Positions 1-5,411 of a stretch of 8,268 nt of DNA are shown here, piece by piece. The position numbers and the translations under genes are program-made. Under the pieces are notes generated by a model. That model was not told the origin of the DNA. It searched no databases and saw only the letters and a list, made by a program, of their open reading frames with translations. The number at the start of each line of letters is the position of its first letter. Position 1 is the stretch's first letter. This stretch comes from Acidobacteriota bacterium (GTDB lineage Bacteria; Acidobacteriota; Terriglobia; UBA7540), in contig QHZK01000103.1 of NCBI GenBank assembly GCA_003224635.1, positions 1 to 8,268 on the forward strand, given 5' to 3'.

Positions 1-397
1 TGTAGTTGGCCAGCGTCCAGCCCATCATGGGGCCCATAGCGCCGAGCGCGTACACCCAGGTGTAAACCAGCAGGTACACAGAGCGGTAGTGGAAGCGGGT
101 CAGCCACCAGAAGAGGGTGAACGAGGAAGCGAAAAACAGCAGCGTGCCGATCACCAGCATTTCCAGCCGCAGCCGGTGCGAAAGGCGGATGTAAACCGAA
201 ACGAACCCGCCGATCATTACGGCCGAGCCGATCATGGCGTAGGGCAGGTGCCTGGGAAAGACCTCCAAAAACAGCGCGTTCCCGACGGCCTGACCCATGA
301 TGTAGGCGCCGATGATCAGAAACAAGTAGAAGAATAACAGCGAGGCGGGTCCGACCTCGTGGCGGCGAATGCCAAACGCCTTTCCGACATCGATCAT
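1..397 (-). CDS. Npt/ATP-ADP-translocase-like membrane transporter, N-terminal part
   Basis: Partial gene running off the left edge; 132 N-terminal codons are visible. The ATG at 397 is preceded by AAGGAA with an 8-nt spacer, and the reading frame stays open to the edge. The protein begins MIDVGKAFGIRRHEVGPA and then has about four hydrophobic membrane segments (roughly residues 18-45, 52-71, 80-100 and 107-130) separated by short basic loops such as RLSHRLRLE. The last visible segment (YTWVYALGAMGPMMGWTLAN) matches my recollection of the WTLAN-type segment that precedes the TREA(K/R)R..G motif in bacterial Npt/TLC nucleotide transporters and their MFS-like relatives, often fused to HEAT repeats. 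That motif lies outside the window, so substrate and total length are unknown. It is certainly an inner-membrane protein; the family call is moderate, and a generic MFS permease is the alternative. It is downstream of, and co-oriented with, the DUF6998-like gene. Confidence 0.65.
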   Translation of the reverse strand, partial: MIDVGKAFGIRRHEVGPASLLFFYLFLIIGAYIMGQAVGNALFLEVFPRHLPYAMIGSAVMIGGFVSVYIRLSHRLRLEMLVIGTLLFFASSFTLFWWLTRFHYRSVYLLVYTWVYALGAMGPMMGWTLANY

Positions 398-483
398 TGA
401 TTCAGTTCCTTGATTGAGTGTCGCTACCCCTTGAGGAGACAGATACGTCAGCGCGCGCCGCGGGCTCCCTTTCTAGACAGCCA

Positions 484-489
484 ATTATA
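484..489 (-). promoter_or_regulatory. Possible -10 box for the membrane transporter gene
   Basis: On the minus strand this reads TATAAT, a perfect sigma70 -10 hexamer, in the 114-bp gap between the stop of the DUF6998-like gene and the transporter start. No good -35 is present: the best match, TGAGCA, is 3 of 6 with a 19-bp spacer and overlaps the upstream stop codon. If used, transcription would start near 477 and leave a leader of about 80 nt. A hexamer alone in a short AT-richer patch may be chance. Confidence 0.35.
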
Positions 490-511
490 GCTGACTTGCG
501 CTGGATCGTGC

Positions 512-1042
512 TCACGTGGTCAGTTTTGGAAATTCATTAACCTGTGTGAGCTTTGGCGTCGCTGCGGCGTCCTCATTCAGCTTTCTGAGCTCGCTTAAGC
601 TGATCCGACGCTGTCCGTTTTTCTGTTCCCTATTGCATTTGTTCCAGACGAATGCACCAGGGCCGTTATAAACCAGACGGAATTCCTTGTCGGCAAGCTG
701 CAGGACAATCAGGTGCTTCGGACTGCTGTACAGGGCGACTCCCCGATTCCCACCGGTCATTTTGATTTGAACAGGAGTGCTGTGGTCTGAAACAGCACCG
801 TCATCTTCAGGCATCAAAACGGCGTCGTGGCCCGCTGACGAGGATTCGAGCAATCTGAGATTGAAGGCGTAGGCCGCAACAACTTCGCCGATGCTGCCAA
901 CCAAGTGGCCGTCCAAAGTGAATTTCCGGGTCTCTTCGGCAAATTCCCGGTTTAGCTCATCGACCACTTTGTACAAGCTCTTAATCGAGTCGCGCAGCTT
1001 TTGACATCGGCTCTCACTCCACTGTTTGCCGTACTGGGTCAC
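512..1042 (-). CDS. DUF6998-like protein with PD-(D/E)xK nuclease-like residue pattern
   Basis: A 176-residue soluble protein without signal peptide or membrane segments. I place the start at the GTG at 1042 because GGGAAGG lies 6 nt upstream; the frame is open back to a TAA at 1088-1090, and a TTG at 1057 (181 aa) is the alternative but has no ribosome binding site. The core runs FTLDGHLVGSIGEVVAAYAF (ending near residue 60), then GHDAVL, PVQIK and YNGPGAFVW. This resembles the domain of unknown function DUF6998 as I recall it. E53, D73 and Q92-x-K94 are spaced like the E-D-QxK metal and catalytic residues of PD-(D/E)xK nucleases, so a DNase-like fold is plausible but unproven. GC is about 54% by hand count over 541-1020, clearly below the neighbouring genes, suggesting recent acquisition. 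It lies 89 bp downstream of the phosphatase gene on the same strand, perhaps read from the same promoter. No restriction or toxin partner is visible. Confidence 0.8.
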   Translation of the reverse strand: MTQYGKQWSESRCQKLRDSIKSLYKVVDELNREFAEETRKFTLDGHLVGSIGEVVAAYAFNLRLLESSSAGHDAVLMPEDDGAVSDHSTPVQIKMTGGNRGVALYSSPKHLIVLQLADKEFRLVYNGPGAFVWNKCNREQKNGQRRISLSELRKLNEDAAATPKLTQVNEFPKLTT

Positions 1043-1048
1043 CGTAAG

Positions 1049-1055
1049 CCTTCCC
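1049..1055 (-). promoter_or_regulatory. Ribosome binding site deciding the DUF6998-like start
   Basis: Minus strand GGGAAGG, six bases before the GTG at 1042. The more upstream TTG at 1057 overlaps this site and has no purine-rich stretch of its own before it (preceded by CCCATCTGAA), which favours the GTG. Confidence 0.5.
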
Positions 1056-1131
1056 AATTCAGATGGGTCAAGTATGTCGACAGCCTTTTACCCAGGGACT
1101 GCGCGCTTCACGGAGACGGCGAAGGCCTGAC

Positions 1132-2358
1132 TTATGGGTCGCCCTGGACGGCAGTTGGCGCCGGCCCCAGCAGCACCTGCTGCGGCCCATCGGCGTAGTA
1201 GGCGGTGAAGCGCCCGTCCTGAATTTCGAGCGCCGAGGCGCGCCCTCCAAAGTAGGGTTTCAGCATGCCCGTGTCGATCAGGAAGACGCGATTGTCAAAC
1301 CGGGGCGTGATGTCAAACTTGGGCCTGACCGAGTGAGCCGCGACGATGTATTGCACCTTCAGGCGGACCAGCAGCTTGTCGAGGTTGCGCCTCAGATTTT
1401 CCTCCGGTTCGAGCGCCAGACCGCGGTACCAAAGCGGGCTGTCCTCGGACATCAGCATCCCGTTCGGGAAGTTGAGAAACTTCTGCAGATCTTCAGACGC
1501 ATCTGGAGCCTGCAGCCGCCCCGACTCTATCGCGTCCCACTCGTCCCTTGCCGCGCGGAAGGCCTGCTCCCACGTCATGTAGCGCCAGATGATTCCCTTC
1601 TGGGACAGCGACTCCCAAAGAGAATCAAACATGGCGAGTTCGTACCGGATCCGCTTATTCAGTTCCTCGACATTGTGGAAGCGCAGCTTCGGATCGAGCC
1701 CGCCGTGCATGAAGAGCACGTCGCCCACACGGGTGATGGCGTCGTGCTGGCGCAGCCAGCGACCGTACACGCCTCCGGGTCCGAAGGCATCGCGCCGCTC
1801 GAAGAATCCCGGTGGATGCTCGGCCATCCACTTCTCGCGGGCAGCGTCGTCAAACGACTCGCCGTGCCGGGGGCGCCGAGGGTTCGACATAAATTTTCTG
1901 TAATCCTCCCAAGCCTGCTCCCGCAACTTTTCCGACCGATCGGTCGAGAACGACCGATAGTCTTCAAGCGAGACGTATCGGAGGTCGCCCGTCATGGTCA
2001 TGACTTCGTGGTTGCCGAGCAGAGCGAGCACTCTGCCGTTCTGTTTCTCGGCTTGGGCCTCGAGCCGCATCAGCAAGTCAAGGGCGGCGCGCGTGCCGGG
2101 ACCTCGGTCCGGGATGTCGCCGGTCTGCACCAGCACTGCCGAGCCCCCGGTCCACTGCAGCTTGGGGTCGATGAGGCCCGTGCGCTCGAGGATGGTGACA
2201 AATTCCGGAAAAGCGCCGTGCACGTCGCCGACCGCCACCACGCGCGTCGAAGCAGCGCCCGCGCCCTCGGGTCGCGCCCCCGCGGAGACAGTCGCACCCA
2301 CGAGCAGGAAACAAACAGTGCAAGCCCTGCGAAGAGGGGATCTGAATTTTGCGCTCAT
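1132..2358 (-). CDS. Exported PPP-type (Shewanella-like) metallophosphatase
   Basis: A 408-residue calcineurin-like phosphoesterase. Residues 1-36 form a Sec-type signal (basic start, hydrophobic stretch CTVCFLLVGATVSAGA, then AGAA), so it acts in the periplasm or outside the cell. All PPP-family signature motifs are present in order: GDVHG (44-48), GDIPDRG (80-86), GNHE (115-118), HGG (218-220) and a late histidine, H342 in AAHSV. They supply the two-metal ligands (D45, H47, D81, N116, H218, H342) and the general acid H117, with phosphate-binding R85. The sequence following GNHE (VMTMTGDLRYV) is typical of the Shewanella-like PPP branch, which dephosphorylates phospho-proteins or small phosphomonoesters; the substrate here is unknown. 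The start is fixed by ATG at 2358; GGAGGGAGG lies upstream with a long 13-nt spacer. The gene is divergent from the secreted kinase-like gene at 2742. A 469-codon open frame on the opposite strand is a high-GC shadow. Confidence 0.93.
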   Translation of the reverse strand: MSAKFRSPLRRACTVCFLLVGATVSAGARPEGAGAASTRVVAVGDVHGAFPEFVTILERTGLIDPKLQWTGGSAVLVQTGDIPDRGPGTRAALDLLMRLEAQAEKQNGRVLALLGNHEVMTMTGDLRYVSLEDYRSFSTDRSEKLREQAWEDYRKFMSNPRRPRHGESFDDAAREKWMAEHPPGFFERRDAFGPGGVYGRWLRQHDAITRVGDVLFMHGGLDPKLRFHNVEELNKRIRYELAMFDSLWESLSQKGIIWRYMTWEQAFRAARDEWDAIESGRLQAPDASEDLQKFLNFPNGMLMSEDSPLWYRGLALEPEENLRRNLDKLLVRLKVQYIVAAHSVRPKFDITPRFDNRVFLIDTGMLKPYFGGRASALEIQDGRFTAYYADGPQQVLLGPAPTAVQGDP

Positions 2359-2371
2359 CGAGTGCGGAGTG

Positions 2372-2380
2372 CCTCCCTCC
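2372..2380 (-). promoter_or_regulatory. Ribosome binding site of the phosphatase gene (long spacer)
   Basis: Minus strand GGAGGGAGG, 13 nt before the ATG at 2358. The spacing exceeds the usual 5-10 nt, yet no in-frame start codon lies nearer, so initiation may be suboptimal. Confidence 0.55.
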
Positions 2381-2394
2381 GAGGTCGCATCGTT

Positions 2395-2423
2395 AATCTA
2401 ATCTGTCCTTCTCTCGATTTCAA
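2395..2423 (-). promoter_or_regulatory. Sigma70-like promoter of the phosphatase gene
   Basis: On the minus strand TTGAAA (2423-2418, 5 of 6 to consensus) is followed after exactly 17 bp by TAGATT (2400-2395, 4 of 6). The predicted start near 2388 would give a leader of about 30 nt that includes the ribosome binding site at 2380-2372. Spacing and location are good; the -10 is imperfect. Confidence 0.5.
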
Positions 2424-2466
2424 TAGCATCCGAAGAACGGTACCTTGCTGGTTAACAGATGGTGGC

Positions 2467-2583
2467 GGGTAGCGCAGGCCGGATGTTCAGTCAGGGTAGC
2501 GCAGACCGGCCGCTTTTGCAGGTCTGTGGTTCGTTTCCCTGGTAGCAGCCGCAGACCCGCAAAGGCAGTCGGTCTGCGCTACC
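2467..2583. repeat. Intergenic inverted-repeat element with GGTAGCGCAGACC cores
   Basis: GGTAGCGCAGACC (2495-2507) pairs perfectly with GGTCTGCGCTACC (2571-2583). Pairing continues inward with about 15 of the next 20 positions matching (through GCTTTTGCAGGTCTG and its partner), giving imperfect arms of about 33 bp and a potential hairpin of about 89 nt. A direct copy differing at one base (GGTAGCGCAGGCC, 2468-2480) lies just outside. A fourth, interrupted copy (GGTAGC-agcc-GCAGACC, 2541-2557) lies within the right half. No ORF, target-site duplication or transposase is present. It sits between two divergent promoters, so it is unlikely to serve as a terminator. It looks like a REP/MITE-type dispersed repeat; I recall similar GTAGCGCAG repeats in Acidobacteriota intergenic DNA, but this needs a genome search. 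Confidence 0.8.
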
Positions 2584-2638
2584 TCTCCGCCCAATGAAAC
2601 TCGATCCCTCTATGTCTCAGTCACTTGGCAACTCTCGA

Positions 2639-2653
2639 TGGGTGCCCCACCCA
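2639..2653. repeat. Perfect 15-bp palindrome upstream of the kinase-like gene promoter
   Basis: TGGGTG-CCC-CACCCA: two 6-bp arms around a 3-bp centre, ending 20 bp before the -35 at 2674. A second, weaker inverted repeat follows (GTCAAAGC at 2655-2662 against GCTTGAC at 2672-2678) and overlaps the -35. Together they could be operator sites or a relic of a GTGCCCCACCC-type dispersed repeat. Confidence 0.45.
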
Positions 2654-2673
2654 CGTCAAAGCAACCTTTGGGC

Positions 2674-2702
2674 TTGACTCTCCAGGGTCTTGGGGGTATA
2701 AA
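2674..2702 (+). promoter_or_regulatory. Strong sigma70-like promoter of the secreted kinase-like gene
   Basis: TTGACT (2674-2679, 5 of 6) and TATAAA (2697-2702, 5 of 6) are separated by exactly 17 bp. Transcription would begin near 2709, about 33 nt before the ATG at 2742. This rules against the longer frame that begins at an ATG at 2625, upstream of the promoter. Confidence 0.72.
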
Positions 2703-2741
2703 TCGTGGACATCAACTCACCGTCGCGAGGGGAGAGGGTCT

Positions 2742-3578
2742 ATGTTCACGCGTAGTTTTCGGTCAACAGCAGTTGCCACGCTGGCGCTGTTCTGTTTAAG
2801 CCTCACGGGTTTAGTGCTTGCCTCGGACAGTCCCGATACCGAACCGAAGTTGACTGAGGAGCAAGAGCGGGACTTCCTGTTGCACGCCAAGGTCATCAAG
2901 AGCAAGCAAAGCAGCAAAGGGGTGACCAGTCCCTGGCGGCTGACGCTGTCGGACGGCACGCTGACGCACGACGCCGTCTTCCAGCCTGTCGACGAGCGCA
3001 AGAACTCGATGACCTTCGGCAACGGACGCACCGAGCTCAATTTCAGGGACTCCTACCACTTCAATATCGCCGGCTATGAGCTGGCCAAGCTGCTCGGCAT
3101 GGACGACATGGTGCCGATGTACGTGGAACGTAAGTGGAACGGTTCGAGTGGCTCCGTCGGCTGGTGGCTGCCGGTCAAAATGGACGAGATCGAGCGCACA
3201 AAGCAGCATATCCAGGCGCCCGATCCCGATGCCTGGAACAAACAGATGTACAAAATCAGGGTGCTCGACCAACTCGTTTACGATACCGACCCCAACCTCA
3301 CCAACGTGCTCATAACCGCAGATTGGAAGATCTGGCGGATCGACTTTACCCGCGCCTTCCGGCTCTATAAGGACTTGAGGGAACCCGGGGACCTGGTGAT
3401 GTGCGACCGGAAGCTGCTCGACCGGTTGCGCAAGCTGGACGAGGACGACCTCATGGAGAAAACCAAGAGGCAACTGACCAAGGGCGAGGTCAAAGGGGTG
3501 ATGGCGCGCCGGGACAAGATTGTTGAGCGCTTCGACAAACTGGTTGCCGAGAAGGGGGAAGGCGCGGTGCTGTATTAG
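2742..3578 (+). CDS. Secreted protein with HipA/FAM20C/PI-kinase-like fold signature
   Basis: A 278-residue protein with no name I recognise. Start: the ATG at 2742 follows a purine-rich GAGGGGAGAGGG and a promoter at 2674-2702, and it exposes a clean signal peptide (residues 1-27, cleavage after VLA before SDSP). The mature part shows, in order: HDAVFQPVDE (76-85), where related kinases have an N-lobe beta strand carrying the ATP-binding lysine, here Q81; a helix FNIAGYELAKLLGM (107-120) followed by VPMYVER; YDTDPNLTNVLI (180-191), matching a D-x-N-x-x-N catalytic loop (D183, N185, N188); and WRIDFTRAF (198-206), matching the metal-binding Asp region (D201). The charged C-terminus (RRDKIVERFDKLV) also fits this superfamily. 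Kinase-fold assignment is inference from motif order; activity is uncertain because of Q81. It is divergent from the exported phosphatase gene. A lipid/PI-kinase-like or pseudokinase role is equally possible. Confidence 0.8.
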   Translation: MFTRSFRSTAVATLALFCLSLTGLVLASDSPDTEPKLTEEQERDFLLHAKVIKSKQSSKGVTSPWRLTLSDGTLTHDAVFQPVDERKNSMTFGNGRTELNFRDSYHFNIAGYELAKLLGMDDMVPMYVERKWNGSSGSVGWWLPVKMDEIERTKQHIQAPDPDAWNKQMYKIRVLDQLVYDTDPNLTNVLITADWKIWRIDFTRAFRLYKDLREPGDLVMCDRKLLDRLRKLDEDDLMEKTKRQLTKGEVKGVMARRDKIVERFDKLVAEKGEGAVLY

Positions 3579-3724
3579 AGGAGTGGCACGCCGGACCCTT
3601 CTGAACATCCGCAGAAATTCCGGAAACCAATCTCCACCAACCAGCGTAGAACGTTAAGTGCGCCCGCTATACGTGTCAGCCGGGGAGAAGGCGGCGAGAG
3701 GGGGCCGACAAACCACGCTGGCAC

Positions 3725-3734
3725 AGGAGGTGAT
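3725..3734 (+). promoter_or_regulatory. Perfect extended Shine-Dalgarno sequence of the P450 gene
   Basis: AGGAGGTGAT is the exact complement of ten bases of the usual bacterial 16S rRNA 3' end. AGGAGG lies 6 nt before the ATG at 3737. It fixes the start and predicts strong initiation. Confidence 0.85.
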
Positions 3735-3736
3735 AC

Positions 3737-4963
3737 ATGGGCCCCCTCCCAAGTCTGGTTGAGCCAGCCACGGTTGCCAATCCTTATCCGGTGTACCGCC
3801 GGCTGCGCGAGGAGGACCCCGTACACTGGGACGACGAGCTGCAGACGTGGGTGCTGGCGCGATACGAGGATATCGAGGCCGCGCTGAACGATCGACGACT
3901 TTCGTCCAACCGCCTCAAGAGCTTGCGAAATGTAAGCTCGCCTGAAGTTTCGGAAACCGCTCGGCAAGCGATCGAAGCCACACTCTCGATATGGATGTTG
4001 TTCCTGGACCCGCCCGAGCACACTCGCTTGCGAAGCCTCGCCAACAAAGTTTTCACCCCCCGTGTGGTTGAGAACCTCAAAAGGAAGATCGAAGGCATCG
4101 TGCGCGAGCTGCTGACTCCTGCCTTGCCGGCTGGCCGCTTGGACGTGATCCGCGACTTCGCTTACCCCCTGCCTGCGATCGTCATCGCCGAGATGCTCGG
4201 GGTTCGCCGCCAGGACCGCGAATTGATCAAACGCTGGTCAGGTGCTCTGGCGACGTTGCTCGGCAGCGCGGTTTGCGAGCCGTCGATCGCGGAAAATGGG
4301 GCTCGGAGCATCTTGGAGTTCCGCAGCTATCTGCGAGACCTTGTGGACGACCGCCGGCGCCGGCCGCAACAGGATTTGATCACTGCCGCGCTCAAAGCCG
4401 AAGACCAGGGCAACCTGCTGAGCCATGATGAGCTGCTGGCCAATTGTGTGCTGTTACTTTCGGCGGGACACGAAACCACCACCAACCTGATTGGCAACGG
4501 CGCCCTGGCGCTGCTGCGTCATCCAGAGCAACTTCAAAGGCTCCGAGCCGAATCCGGACTCATCAAGACGGCCGTCGAAGAGTTGCTCCGCTTTGATAGC
4601 CCGGTTCAAGCCACCGGCCGGCTGGTGACGGAAGACCTCGAACTCGGTGGTCGAACTCTGCGGAAGGGACAAGCTGTGCTGCTACTCCTGGGGGCCGCGA
4701 ATCACGACCCCGCCCGCTTTCCCGACCCTGACCGGCTCGACCTTGCGCGGACCCCCAATCATCACGGCGCCTTCGCCTTTGGTCCGCATTACTGCCTGGG
4801 GGCCCCACTCGCGCGGCTTGAGGCCCAGATTGCGATCCCAGCGCTTTTTGCGACTTTTCCGGACCTTCGTCTCCCCACCGCCGAGGTCGAATGGCACGAG
4901 AATTTCGTTCTTCGCGGGTTAAAGGCTCTGCCCGTCAGTTTCTCAGCCGCAGGGACGGCGTGA
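3737..4963 (+). CDS. Cytochrome P450 (bacterial soluble class, CYP107-like)
   Basis: A 408-residue haem monooxygenase, the usual length for a soluble bacterial P450, with no membrane anchor or signal peptide. The diagnostic motifs are all present: C-helix HTRLR (95-99) after the LDPPE turn, I-helix oxygen-activation motif AGHETT (243-248, acid/alcohol pair E246-T247), K-helix ExxR (E282-R285), and the haem loop FAFGPHYCLG (346-355) with C353 as proximal thiolate ligand. The loop has A347 where a glycine is common. It would hydroxylate or otherwise oxidise a small molecule with electrons from a ferredoxin or flavodoxin system; neither a redox partner nor biosynthetic genes are nearby, so the substrate is unknown. 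The overall pattern resembles the CYP107/BioI-type group, but subfamily assignment needs alignment. It lies 158 bp after the kinase-like gene with no convincing terminator or promoter in between, so weak read-through is possible. Confidence 0.95.
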   Translation: MGPLPSLVEPATVANPYPVYRRLREEDPVHWDDELQTWVLARYEDIEAALNDRRLSSNRLKSLRNVSSPEVSETARQAIEATLSIWMLFLDPPEHTRLRSLANKVFTPRVVENLKRKIEGIVRELLTPALPAGRLDVIRDFAYPLPAIVIAEMLGVRRQDRELIKRWSGALATLLGSAVCEPSIAENGARSILEFRSYLRDLVDDRRRRPQQDLITAALKAEDQGNLLSHDELLANCVLLLSAGHETTTNLIGNGALALLRHPEQLQRLRAESGLIKTAVEELLRFDSPVQATGRLVTEDLELGGRTLRKGQAVLLLLGAANHDPARFPDPDRLDLARTPNHHGAFAFGPHYCLGAPLARLEAQIAIPALFATFPDLRLPTAEVEWHENFVLRGLKALPVSFSAAGTA

Positions 4964-5411
4964 AACCGCGCGACCATCGCGATCTGCCGGTAACCACACT
5001 CGACGTCAATGGTGGTTCGAAGCTCAATCTGACAGGGCCGCTGGAAGGTGGGGTTCAGATTTCTGCCGGGCATGGTGACGGGAGGTTCCAGCCCATGTCG
5101 ACTGCACGGCCAGAGTGGGATTACTAGAAGCACGAGCCCCGCTGGCCCGGTTCCAGTTCTACTCCCCCGAACGCCCTCCAGCGTGGCAATACCGGGCCTC
5201 CTCTGGCGACATTTCGGCCTCGATGGCGCTGCCTGATCGACCCTTCATCCGCGCATCCGGAGTATAATGTGCGCTTCGGAATCCGCCGGATCAGCAGCGT
5301 CGCGATTACGGCCAGTGGTTCCCACCGCGCTTTCTGCGCTTGGGCAAGTCCACGAGTAGCTGAATGCGCCGGATGTGGATCGAAGAGGAACATCAGGGAG
5401 GGGCAAGTCCG
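4964..5411. other. Non-coding stretch between the P450 and M16 genes
   Basis: About 450 bp in which I find no convincing gene; the short open frames on both strands have no recognisable domain or good ribosome binding site. Immediately after the P450 stop is a short hairpin (CGCGA-CCA-TCGCG, about 4968-4980) without a T-run, so it is not a clear terminator. The right part holds a TATAAT box (5263-5268), an 11-bp odd-centre palindrome ATCCGCCGGAT (5281-5291), and a 10-bp direct repeat GGGCAAGTCC (5342-5351 and 5401-5410), the second copy adjacent to the M16 ribosome binding site. Confidence 0.5.
5263..5268 (+). promoter_or_regulatory. Possible -10 box for the M16 peptidase operon
   Basis: Perfect TATAAT. 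The best -35 is TCGACC (4 of 6) with an overlong 20-bp spacer, and there is no extended -10 TGn. Transcription from it would start near 5275, just before the palindrome ATCCGCCGGAT (5281-5291, a candidate operator), and leave a leader of about 137 nt before the M16 start at 5412. Confidence 0.35.

Noticed and set aside
89..337. 82-codon plus-strand open frame at the left edge
   Set aside because: It is antisense to the membrane transporter gene, whose minus-strand translation shows clear transmembrane segments and a ribosome binding site.
1063..2472. 469-codon open frame on the plus strand opposite the phosphatase gene
   Set aside because: The opposite strand encodes a protein with every PPP motif and a signal peptide; the plus-strand frame has no recognisable domain and is a long antisense shadow of high-GC third positions.
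2625..2741. Upstream in-frame ATG at 2625 as start of the kinase-like protein
   Set aside because: The likely promoter (2674-2702) lies downstream of it, and the added 39 residues would bury the signal peptide that begins properly at 2742.
4968..4980. Hairpin CGCGA-CCA-TCGCG after the P450 stop as a rho-independent terminator
   Set aside because: The stem is only 5 bp and no T-run follows.
4789..5133. Short open frames on both strands over the end of the P450 gene and the following gap
   Set aside because: No domain and no ribosome binding site, and they overlap the conserved P450 haem-binding end; considered chance frames.
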